Below, piece by piece: positions 55,088 through 64,000 of a DNA stretch of 64,000 bases. Every line of letters begins with the position of its first letter. Position 1 is the stretch's first letter. Position numbers and translations under genes: made by a program. The DNA lies in assembly GCA_963971575.1 (NCBI GenBank), contig OZ020616.1:11455934-11519933 (forward strand), given 5' to 3'. The stretch is from Liopterus haemorrhoidalis. Taxonomy: Eukaryota > Arthropoda > Insecta > Coleoptera > Dytiscidae. The notes beneath the pieces were generated by a model. It did no database searches. It had not been told where the DNA came from and worked only from the letters and a program-made list of their open reading frames with translations.

Positions 55088-56270
55088 AGGGAGATATTTT
55101 CAGTTTTTAATAAACAGTTTTAATCAATGGCAGCTTATAAATTGACTGAGTAGTTTGTTGACAGTGAGCGTTAAAAAAACTAAGTTTGTGAAAAAAATTA
55201 TATTACTCGTGAAGGTTTTCGTTGGATGATTTTTTACGATTTTAGTAAAGGCCTAACTCAACAACAATGCATAGATTCGCTTTGTTCAACTTTTGGTAAT
55301 GCAACTATCACAAAAGACAATTATGTTTACAATTGGTTTGCAGAATTTTGTCATGGTCGTGCGTAATGAATCTCGTAAAGGTCGACTAAAATCGGTTGTG
55401 ATTCAAAAAAACATCAATGCTGTACCCAAATTGCTTGAAGAAAATCGGCATGTGACTTACCAAGAGATATCATATCGCAGACTGCAATACATTCGATTTT
55501 GCTTGAATATTTAGCTGTGAAAAAGATCTGTTCATGATGGATTCCGCATAATTTAACCGCAGCTCAAAAAAAGCTCGTGTTGATTGGTGTAAGGGAATGC
55601 TAAAAAAATTCAACCTAGGCACTGCTAAATCCGTATACAACATCGTTATAGATGACGAAACTTGGATTTATTCATATGAACCGGAAAATAAGCAGCAATT
55701 CACTATTTGGGTCTTCCAAGATTAACCGAAACCCACAGATGTTGTTCGTTCACGAATCACTTCCTAGACAATAATCGCTTGTTTCATCTGTTGTAATGGA
55801 CATGTCGCAACCATTCCTTTAGAGGATCGGAGAACAGTTAATGCTGAATGGTATACAATAATTTGTTTGCCAGAAGTCATTAACAAAAGCAGGAAAAACA
55901 ACTAAAAACGTCGCATCATTCTTCATCATGACAATGCAAGCTCCTACACAGCACGTCAAACAATTGATTATTTGAAGGAGAAAAACATCGAATTAATGTC
56001 TCATTGCCCGTATTCACCTGATTTATCCCTAACGACTTTTTTTGTTCCCCAATGTCGAACAAAAATGCGTGGACAGTGATTTTCATCACCTCAAGAACTG
56101 TTGAAGCTTTCGAAAACCATGTTTTTGAGATACCAACTTCCGAGTGGAAAAAATGTCTCGAGAATTGGTTTGAATGCATGCAGAAGTGTATAAATCTTAG
56201 AGGCCAATATTATAAAAATCAAAAAAAAATTCTTTCTTAGTTTTTATAAAAACTTAAAAGGTAGCCCTCG
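55088..56270 (+). mobile_element. mariner (same family as 34 kb), 5' end replaced
   Basis: The right end GTAGCCCTCG with TA (56271-56272) and the 3' UTR match 34112 onward. On the left, homology starts at CAATGGCAGCTTATAAATTG (55126); upstream of it is the 38-bp AAGGGAGATATTTTCAG block, also found at 12371, in place of the normal terminus. A short insertion in the 5' UTR (TGACAGTGAGCGTTAAAAA) is shared with the inner duplicate at 35190-35220. Confidence 0.85.
55197..56245 (+). pseudogene. mariner transposase, many stops
   Basis: The start ATG is lost (NYITREG for MDITREG). FRWMIFYDFSKGLTQQQCID is readable, then the frame breaks near 55310. Later blocks: DETWIYSYEPENKQQF (first D), GHVATIPLEDRRTV, ILHHDNASSYTARQTIDYL (second D), SHCPYSPDLSLTTFF where the third D is replaced by T. 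TAA or TAG/TGA codons replace sense codons at four or more places (near 55723, 55765, 55902, 56078). This is the oldest of the long copies. Confidence 0.87.
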
Positions 56271-56274
56271 TAAT

Positions 56275-56438
56275 CATCTGAAACCTCTAGAAACCAAATA
56301 TGAGGCCGAAAATAACAGATATAGCCTCCAATATTATTAATACCATGAGTTCAAAAATTACATAAGGGTTGGATGTGGAAAAATAAAATAATATCTATTG
56401 CAAGCTTTATATAACAATTGACTAACTAATTTTCAATA
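56275..56438. other. short unassigned stretch
   Basis: Nothing recognised between the mariner and the next hAT MITE. Confidence 0.4.
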
Positions 56439-56446
56439 GAAACTTA

Positions 56447-56686
56447 CAGGCGCGCACACAAGTGGGTGGTCCTCAGGTCCGGACCCTCCCCAGGAACGAA
56501 AGAATCATATATTTATTTAATAAAAACTAAGCAACTGAAAATAAAAATCACTTTTTTATTAATAAAAATTAAATTACTATATAGTTTTCCCCCTCTTCGT
56601 AAAATTTCAGTAATAAATTTTTATTATTTTATGGATATTTTGTCAAATTGGACCCCCCCCCGGCTCAATTCTTGTGTGCGCGCCTG
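56447..56686. mobile_element. hAT-type MITE, 240 bp
   Basis: CAGGCGCGCACACAAG and CTTGTGTGCGCGCCTG are perfectly inverted; GAAACTTA (56439-56446, 56687-56694) is a perfect 8-bp duplication. GGACCCTCCCC/GGACCCCCCCC motifs lie inside both ends. Same family as 21463-21697. Confidence 0.95.
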
Positions 56687-56694
56687 GAAACTTA

Positions 56695-57235
56695 TGACAA
56701 CAACAGTGATGACAGTTAATTAATTGCCAGTTAAAGCTTGCAGTACACATTATTTTATTTTTCTACAACCAACCCTTATGTAATTTCTTTTTGAAAATAT
56801 GGTATAAATTACTGTTCATAATCATTGTTCCAAAAGATATTCCAGTTGTATTTTGCTTAAACACAATGATTTCATAAATCTGTTACATTGATTTGTACAT
56901 ATTTTATTTGGATTTGGTGACTGTACGTAGATTGATTTTATTAATTGAATTGACTCATTAAAAGTGCATACGACTGGTGGTTCAGCGGACGTTAGAGGGG
57001 TAAGGGGTGGAACTTGATAATTACCTGATTTCATGCGATAACTCTATCATTTAGGTAAGTAAGTAGACGGGAAAAAAACAACAAATTATGATGTAAGCTT
57101 TATTTCCAAGAATGGGGTAATTCACTCACAATATTATTAATTATTAATATGTAAACAAAACGATTTTAAATCTTTCAGATCAAAAAAATAAAATAATGAT
57201 GGAAAACCTAATAAATTTTACTCTCACAAAACTGA
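56695..57235. other. unassigned stretch
   Basis: No supported gene or repeat edge before the LINE frame. Confidence 0.4.
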
Positions 57236-58239
57236 ATAATTTTCCAGTTTAAAAAACAATATACCCACCCTAATACCTATCACAAGAAATATTCCCTAAT
57301 CAAGAAAAAGTTGACAAATTCACTTGCTATCTTCACCGATGGGTCTAGTGTAGGGGATCACACCTCTGCTACTGTGATCTTTGGCGAAGAAAAGTATTCA
57401 TATCAGCTTCCAGATAATACCAACATATATACGGCAGAAATATATAGTATATTAAAAGCTACGGACTTCATAAAACAGTCAAATAACACAATATTTGTCA
57501 TCTACACAGACTCACTAAGTGCTATCCAAGGCAACCAACAAATATACACGAAGATGCCATACATTCAAACAATCCAAGATAACATCAGTCAAGTAATAAT
57601 CAACGGTAAAAATATCACCATTGTACGGATACCATCCCATGTATGCATTCCTGGGAACAAAAAAGCCAACCAAACAGCCAGATAAGCCACCAGAAATAAC
57701 TACCCAGAATCTACTACTAATTGTCAACTTACTAATGATTTCAAAATCTTGTGTAAAAAAAGACTAAGAGGACATTGGAACAATTACTGGACTACCCTTA
57801 CCAACAACAAGCTGAGATCCATAAAACCTAACACTGGCCATTGGAACAACAGGAACAACAGAAGAGAACAAGTTATTTTAACTGGGCTAAGGATAGGACA
57901 CACGGCAGTCACCCACAAACATATCTTCGACCACTCAGAACCACCAATGTGCGATGTCTGCAAAACCAAAATTACTCTCGAACATTTACTACTACACTGT
58001 CAAAAATATAATACACAACCAACTCACACAAGCATTGACACTTCCATTACTACTCAAATTTCTAGAAGATGTAAACTTATAACATTCCACATAATTTCTA
58101 ATAGCCTTAATTAATTATATTAAATATTTATGAATATTATATTTATTTTGTAATTATATTAATTATGTAAAACAGATATTCCGGGGTGCTAATAACCAAG
58201 TAGTTGAAGCACCCCTAAATAAATATATTTAAAAAAAAA
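57236..58239 (+). pseudogene. LINE 3' part: RNase H and zinc-knuckle C-terminus
   Basis: From about 57236 the frame leads into LAIFTDGSSVGDHTSATVIF, TAEIYSILKATDFI, IYTDSLSAIQ and VRIPSHVCIPGNKKANQTAR, a full RNase H1 domain with D, E, D and a C-terminal N where D (GNxxAD) is usual. A single TAA (57683-57685) then interrupts, and the same frame continues to 58114 with LTGLRIGHTAVTHKHIF and CDVCKTKITLEHLLLHC, the C-terminal CCHC knuckle of Jockey/I-type elements. The 3' UTR GGGGTGCTAATAACCAAGTA ends in TAAATAAATATATTTAAAAA near 58239. The RT domain is lost by 5' truncation. Confidence 0.88.
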
Positions 58240-58844
58240 TGAATACTGTTGTAAATCGTAAATTTTATTTCACCTTAATGGAATTTTAGTTTTACATATT
58301 TAAAATAGTAAAAGGAGCAATTAAATGTTGAGGTATCGATCTGAAAATCTCCATCAATTCCTTTCAAAATTCAATCAGAATCGTGAAAACTTTTCAATTT
58401 TGTTGTCGATTCGATTTCAATCGTGTGGACACAGTGTCCATTCGCATGTCTTCTCTACCAAGACCCTACAAACTAATTTTAAATCCGATCTAGCCTCGCA
58501 CGAGGGTCCACCGGATAGTAGCAGGTGCTGGAAAGACCATACATTACATTATCGATGAGGATAGCCTCTCAATCCCTCACCACCCCCCTACTCCACATGA
58601 ATGGTAGTGGACAGTGACGTAGAAAAGAAAATATTGCAAAGAGAAACATCACAAACCAACAATAGTTCAATTTTTAACAGATGAGCAGGAATTTTATTTT
58701 AGAGGACCTGTACAGACCTGATAGCGACATTAATCAATATGATATCGTTATTCTGCTTTCGAGATCTTAGCTCGACACGCATAATAAAATGTCTTTTCCA
58801 CTCTCCTGTACAATGCGAATGCTTGGACCATATGAGAAGCTACC
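58240..58844. other. unassigned stretch
   Basis: A 77-codon frame (58325-58558) has no recognisable motif. No repeat edge found. Confidence 0.4.
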
Positions 58845-58852
58845 GTAAAGAG

Positions 58853-59889
58853 CAGTGTTGCCAACATGACTTTTAAGAAAGTAGCTAAAGTATTGATGAA
58901 AAGTCGCGATTTTCAAGAAAAAGTCGCCAAATTTTTCAATACCAAAATAAAAACACTATTTTATACCTACAATTAATTGTGTTTATAGTGTTTGGGACTT
59001 CAGATATACAATGCTGAATATCTATAATGAATAATAATAATTTTTATCAAACTATTTGAAAACAATAAATTATTAAATTATATAATACAGTATGCACTTA
59101 TAAAAGAACAAATTTATAGATGATAAATAAATATAACTAGATATAAAAATACAGAAAAAATTAGTACAAAACTAAAAAATCTCTATAAAGAAAATACAGC
59201 AAACCCTCTTCTCTAACAAAGTTATAAATATTATATGGTAAATTATTGAATTCATCGTCATTTTTAAATTAGTTCTGTTAATATGTATGCATATACTTGT
59301 GTGCAACAAAACTCTGAACATAGCAGTTTAACATGGTATTTTAAATAAGTGCGATTGTAAATTGGCTCTCCTGTACATTTTTAAGCAAAAATACAAGAAC
59401 AAAAAGTCAAAATTTGATGCAATAGATGTCTAGATATTTAATAATAATAATAATAATAATAACAATAGTAATAATAATACAATATGTTTTCGTCAAAATT
59501 CAGATAGCCGTGGAAATAAAACATGAAACAAAATTTGGACTGGAAAAGGCTAATTTAGATAGACATTATGTTGAAAATACTTGTTTTTCTGACGAAAGTT
59601 CTTATACACTGAAACTATTTTGACGAAAACATCATATTTTATTTTCCAAATATTTAGTATACAGGTATTCTATAGCATCAAATTTAGACTTATATACGTT
59701 ATATAATAAATATATAATAAAAAGAAAGAAAAACAGAATAAGTGAAATCCTAAAATTCTCCAAATTTGTCGTCAGTTAACTTTAAAATACTCTAAAAATG
59801 TCGCTAATCCCAAATGTAGTTTTCTTTGCGCTAAACGTCCTCTCAAATACCCTAGATTTGGCGACTTTTCCCCGTCTTTGGCAACACTG
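58853..59889. mobile_element. hAT element, 1.04 kb, non-coding
   Basis: Ends CAGTGTTGCCAACATGACTT and GTCTTTGGCAACACTG are inverted; GTAAAGAG (58845-58852, 59890-59897) is a perfect 8-bp duplication. AAGTCGCxAAATT motifs lie inside both ends. An (AAT)n tract covers 59439-59482. No transposase motif was found. Confidence 0.93.
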
Positions 59890-59897
59890 GTAAAGAG

Positions 59898-60134
59898 AGT
59901 TCAAGTCTTCGAAATGTGGATTTCCAATTGTATACAGATAATCTCCTGGAACGACCAACAATGAGGTCATCTGGAGAATGAATTGCCATTTTGAGAACAT
60001 GTAGATTATAATGAAGAAGCTAGAATATCTACCTATCATGAAAAACGAGCGCAAATACCATATCTATCCTAAAAATATTGTACAGGGAAAAGTTGAAGTT
60101 AATAATTCTTAGCATTGTTAAAGAAATTCTCTTT
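59898..60134. other. short unassigned stretch
   Basis: Nothing recognised. Confidence 0.35.
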
Positions 60135-60183
60135 TTAGGGTTTTGTAGGTATGACCAAAAAACCCTTATACCGTCATTTTGTC

Positions 60184-60229
<46 letters not shown>

Positions 60230-61305
60230 TCGGTAAAAATTGTAGCCAAACGGCTAAACCTAGAGAGTTGAAAATTGGCATGCTTCTACAACTTTTTGAC
60301 CCGCACATAGGAAAAATACAAAACATCTAAAAAACATATCCCCCTAAAAATATAAACAAATAAGTGCTCATCGAAAAAAAATATATTTTTTTAAAATTCT
60401 GAGTAGGGTATCAAATGAAAGCCCTTAGTACGTGGATTAACGATCAAAATTTAATTTTTGCAAAATAAATTATTTTGAGGCGATTTTTGCCAAAATTGTG
60501 CAAAAAATTTTTTGTCCCACACCCTGTAGCCCAGATGGTTTAAACTAAAAATGTGAAAAAATTCTAAGTAATGTATAATGGTGTGAACCGGAATAGTACA
60601 ACAGGAATTTTTGATCAGATTATGTTTTCGGAAAATAACGCATTTTTTGTGTTTTTTGGTTGACGATGTATACATGTTATACTCTTATAACACACGTTGA
60701 TATAAGTTGATAAGCGTTTGGTGGTCTAGTGGCTCAGTTGCTCGACAACCACACAGGATCGTTATTCACTACACAGGTTCGTTCCTGGCTTGTGGAGTCA
60801 ATTTTATTTTTTGTTTTTTTTTTCATATTTATTATGTTTAAATTAATTTGTTAAAATTCTAGTTATATTTTAGCACATTTTGAATTTAATTTTCAAGAGC
60901 GTAAATTTAATAACCAATTGGAATTATATTTTCATTCTGTGTCATTTATACGAAGCCAGAGGGGCGGAGCGTATGATTTAAGACAACCAATGAAAACCAT
61001 AGGCCCAATTTTCAAAATCTTAATGAACCTTGTTATATAAAAAAAATACTGCACTTATTTAGAAACCTAAATAATGATATTAGGTATTCGAATTAAAATT
61101 AACAAAAAAATATTTTAACGTAAAATTTGTTTTTAAAGCTCTGAGATTAACAGACGATAAATTATTTTAAAAAGATCGTTCATTTTGCCGTGGTTACTAC
61201 AAAGCAAAATTTGTCCTACACACTCAGCATGCCGCCTTTACTTATTATATACCTGCGAAACCCTGCAATGTGTGAAAATTCACACTTCACATCAATTTTT
61301 TTAAT
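60135..61305 (-). repeat. family X full-length copy with (GTCT)n and tRNA-like module
   Basis: Starts TTTTTAGGGTTTTGTAGGTA, has a (GTCT)n tract at 60185-60229, then GCCAAACGGCTAAACC, TTTGTCCCACACCCTGTAG, GATCAGATTATGTTTTCGG, the tRNA-like insert (60718-60800), GAGGGGCGGAGCGTATG, AATGAACCTTGTTATATA, CTAAATAATGATATTAGGTA and ends near ACCTGCGAAACCCTGCAATG. This is the longest alignable partner of 6830-7905. Confidence 0.88.
60718..60800 (+). repeat. tRNA-like module inside family X
   Basis: Box A-like TGGTCTAGTGG (60722) and box B-like CAGGTTCGTTCCTGG (60774), whose outer bases pair as a T-arm stem. Relative to the element it lies in the same place and orientation as 7255-7316, but the sequence between the boxes differs strongly. 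Confidence 0.6.
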
Positions 61306-61446
61306 TGATTTATTTAGGGGTACTCCAACAACTTGGTTATTAGCACCTCGGGACATTAGTTTACATAATTTTAGCATGATACATATGTATTTGTTTAGTT
61401 ACATTTACAGGTTTTACAATAATTTGTGATACATTTTGTGGTTATA
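61306..61446 (-). repeat. LINE 3' end fragment (same family as 57236-58239)
   Basis: TTTATTTAGGGGTACTCCAACAACTTGGTTATTAGCACC is the reverse complement of the 3' UTR end at 58171-58225 with few changes. No coding part is attached; it stops at the TIR element. Confidence 0.75.
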
Positions 61447-61448
61447 TA

Positions 61449-62684
61449 TGGACCGTTTATTTTGAAAGTGGTGTAAGTCCATTTTTGAAAAAAATGAGAT
61501 ATCACGTAATTCATGCTTAATTTAATGTAAATTTTTTATGTATAACTAGTCGGTGTTGAATTTTTTAAAAAATTCCCATGTTTTGTACAACTTAAAATCG
61601 GTCGGTAAATGAAAATGCATTATCATCGATTATGAAAGTGGTGTAAGTCCAATTGACAGAGGTAGGTGGCTTCGCAGATGGTTGCCGATCAGTAGTCTGT
61701 TATTTTACAATTGTTTTATATTATGTGTTGTCCAGTCGTCGGAAAACAACATTAACACAATTGATCACAAATTTTTACTCTCGGGGCATTCATACCTTCC
61801 GAACGATGCAGATTTTGGAATTATAGAAATGGCATTGCGACAAAAGAATCTTCTGTATACACCACAAGATTATTATGATGTAATAACACAATGTAGAAAA
61901 CATGACAAATTCATTTTACATGAAGTGAAACGAGAGAATTTCTTTTCAATAAAAAATCTTCAAAATGCGATTAAAAAACAGATAAGAAAAAATACTAATG
62001 GAGAACAGGTAAATTGGTTGCAAATATGTTGCATGAGGTTTCTTAGAAGTGCACCATACACTATTTTATATAAAAAATCGATGAAGGACAAAGAATTTAA
62101 AACTGTAAATTTATTACCTACACGTCCTGGAAGACCGCTAAAATTTGAGAAAATCGCCCTGACGCCTTTGTACCAAAATACCAGGCCTATTACTTATGAA
62201 AAATATAAAGACAGTTATTACCTTATATACCTCCGGTGCATCATGCATATTTCGAAACACTGCCACATGCAGAGCCTAAGTAAATACTATCAAGATCTTG
62301 TAATTTTGACGATGTAATTATCGTCTAAAATTAAAAATACTACTATTTTCTGTCATGTCATGCGTATTTATAAACAAAATTGGTATTAAAATGAAGTATA
62401 TTTTAAGTAATATTTTATTTTTCAAAATTGAAATTAAACGATTTTTACAATTGTCTAATTTTGAAAGTGGTGTAAGTCCATTTACAGCCTATAAATAAAT
62501 ATTATTATAGTTTAATTCGCCTAAAACAAATTTATATAATCAAATTCAATATTGATAAAACAGTAGAAACATTGCCAGACTTCATATAATTTGCCTAAAT
62601 TTTTTAATTAACAGATATGCTAACCTTTAATTTTTTCAAAACAAGAGAAAATGGACTTATACCACTTTCAAAATAAACAGTCCA
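61449..62684 (+). mobile_element. TIR element with unusual transposon protein, TA target
   Basis: About 37-bp TIRs begin TGGACCGTTTATTTTGAAAG (61449) and end CTTTCAAAATAAACAGTCCA (62684), differing at about two positions; TA lies on both flanks. The core GAAAGTGGTGTAAGTCCA of the TIR occurs twice more inside in direct orientation (61634-61651 and 62463-62480), bracketing the coding part. The protein does not resemble Tc1/mariner, hAT or Harbinger transposases, so the superfamily is open. Confidence 0.85.
61682..62317 (+). pseudogene. DUF7869-like transposon protein, C-terminal part
   Basis: The 211-codon frame has no ATG at its start (TTG at 61682) and begins inside a conserved region, so the N-terminal part is deleted. 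Blocks in order: NTIDHKFLLSGHSYLPNDAD, FGIIEMALRQ, YTPQDYYDVITQCRKHDKFI, QVNWLQICCMRFL, TRPGRPLKFEKIAL, and TRPITYEKYKD. After that an indel near 62220-62232 changes frame: the alternative frame gives PPVHHAYFETLPHAE, the expected continuation, and a second indel near 62283 returns to YYQDLVI. From memory this is the C-terminal half of arthropod proteins carrying a DUF7869-type domain, thought to be transposon-derived. Function is not established. Confidence 0.65.
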
Positions 62685-62734
62685 TATTATGATATGATAT
62701 ATATGTTAAATTTTATAAAATAAGTTGGCTTCTT

Positions 62735-63010
62735 TTAGGATTTAAATGATCTTAGTTTCGTTTTTGTTTGACAGAATTTAATCTGTGTGTGCTGGTAGTT
62801 GGTTGGAACTTCTTTCCATATGGTATTGAGGGCATTCTATGATAAAGTGCCTTACTGTCAGTCTGGTGTTGCTTCGTTGCTAAGTTTGGTGGGTCTTCTC
62901 GTTGGAACAGGTGTTTGGGGGTTAATAGAGTGTGTCCGATTCTTATCCTGGTTAATACTATCTGTTCTCTTCTGGTAATGTTGTTTTGGGGTTTACTTCT
63001 GTGTATGTGG
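62735..63010 (-). pseudogene. second Jockey/I-like LINE C-terminal remnant
   Basis: Minus-strand reading gives REQIVLTRIRIGHTLLTPKH, LFQREDPP, and in another frame LTVRHFIIECPQY, the same RIGHT...H...C pattern as at 57890-58010. The zinc-knuckle cysteines are partly lost and there are frameshifts. No 3' tail was recognised. Confidence 0.7.
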
Positions 63011-64000
63011 ATGTGAATGTTGTTTTATGTTAAAGAACTTTTTTGTACACAACGTTTCTTCCTTTGTGGTTACGATGTGGTTTACTTGGTCTTCCCTTTC
63101 GGTGCACAATTAAACAATATATCCTTTTCCTCGCCCTTGATCAGACAACATAGAGCTGGCCTTGGGAGAAAAAGCTCGTATAATATATTAATATTAAAGA
63201 AAATGTATTTTCAGAATAAAGCATTGAATATATGTATAAGAATAATTAAGAAATAAATCAGGTGATTAGTAACATTAATTAAATAATCGATTGTACCCAC
63301 AATTTGTTATCACTTACTACATTTTTTATTTTATTATTATTATTATTATTATTATTTATTTTTTTGTTGACTCCCAACTATATTTGCAATCTGTTTCATA
63401 AGAAACAATAAACAAATTCTCTAATTATGTTAAGATTGGAGTTACTAAATACTTACAAAATCTCAATGTCAATGTGTGAAAATTTACACTTTACATTAAT
63501 GTACTTAATAGTTTTTGACATTTATTATTGTTACTAACGTCGTACATCGTTTTAAAGCGTTTCAACAAAATTTCATTAAAAATATTGGGCCATGTTCATA
63601 ATCTTTTACTAAATATTGCGATTAAGCGTTACTTGTTAAAATAAGCAAGTACGATACTATCGTTAGTAGTGTTCATAATCACAATACTAAGATATTTTAA
63701 CTAATATCGATGTAACTTTGACAACGTTGCTGTTGGCATTAGAAAGAGATAGACATATGCACTGTTCAACATGTTAAAAGAGATGGAAGTCGTGTTACTA
63801 GCTTGTATTATCGCGGTATAAACAAAAATATAATGTTAACTAATTAATCATGTTATTAACTAATTACCTATATCTTGTTGATATGAACCTTTCGCAAAAT
63901 AACGTAAAGCAATACATATTTGGAGATCAGTAGAAATACTTCCACCTTTTGAAGATACCGGTTTTATATCGTCATGTAAGATTTCAATTAATGTTCGAAC
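63011..64000. other. unassigned stretch with (ATT)n and family X end
   Basis: (ATT)n lies at 63331-63358. ACTAAATACTTACAAAATCTCAATG and GTGTGAAAATTTACACTTTACATTAA (63443-63500) are a family X terminus. At 63587 GGGCCATGTTCATAATC may be a Harbinger-like MITE end whose partner lies beyond the window. Confidence 0.45.

Overview
The window looks like AT-rich nuclear DNA of an arthropod, most likely an insect. It has no operons, dense intact-edged DNA transposons of the Tc1/mariner, hAT and PIF/Harbinger types, truncated LINEs, tRNA-derived SINEs and many microsatellites. No complete host gene, rRNA, true tRNA, CRISPR array or virus was seen. All calls come from reading by eye, so edges may be off by a few bases and family names were not checked by a database search.

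Region by region: 1-4.7 kb holds a 152-bp tandem repeat, a (GACA)n-bearing repeat and a minus-strand LINE reverse-transcriptase fragment. 5-12.4 kb holds a possible solo LTR, the best copy of an abundant (CAGA)n repeat ('family X'), three hAT elements with perfect 8-bp target duplications and two mariner remnants. 12.4-20.6 kb holds a LINE tail, small MITEs, a 1.8-kb fold-back element and a decayed DD41D-like transposase. 20.9-26.5 kb is a chain of DNA transposons: a Harbinger-like element with a nested hAT MITE, a 2.1-kb hAT, a LINE fragment, a nearly intact DD41D (rosa-type) mariner and another hAT MITE. 27.5-34 kb holds MITEs, decayed LINE pieces, family X and a SINE. 34.1-39.6 kb holds a rearranged mariner, a GC-rich candidate host exon (36137-36423), a Tc1/mariner-like element and a mariner fragment with a nested hAT. 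40-49.2 kb holds family X copies, a SINE, a minisatellite, a long-TIR Tc1/mariner-like element and a remnant of another arthropod transposon protein. 51-64 kb holds further hAT elements, two more mariners, a LINE end, family X and a TIR element at 61.4-62.7 kb coding for an unusual transposon protein.

The only parts that may belong to a host gene are a GC-rich, His-rich open exon at 36.1-36.4 kb with splice-like borders, and a GC-richer stretch ending in a splice-donor-like site at 30.8 kb. If both are real, the window is mostly the transposon-filled 5' part or introns of one plus-strand gene; this is inference. Almost all transposase reading frames are broken. The least damaged are the DD41D mariner (one nonsense codon seen) and the 211-codon frame at 61.7 kb.
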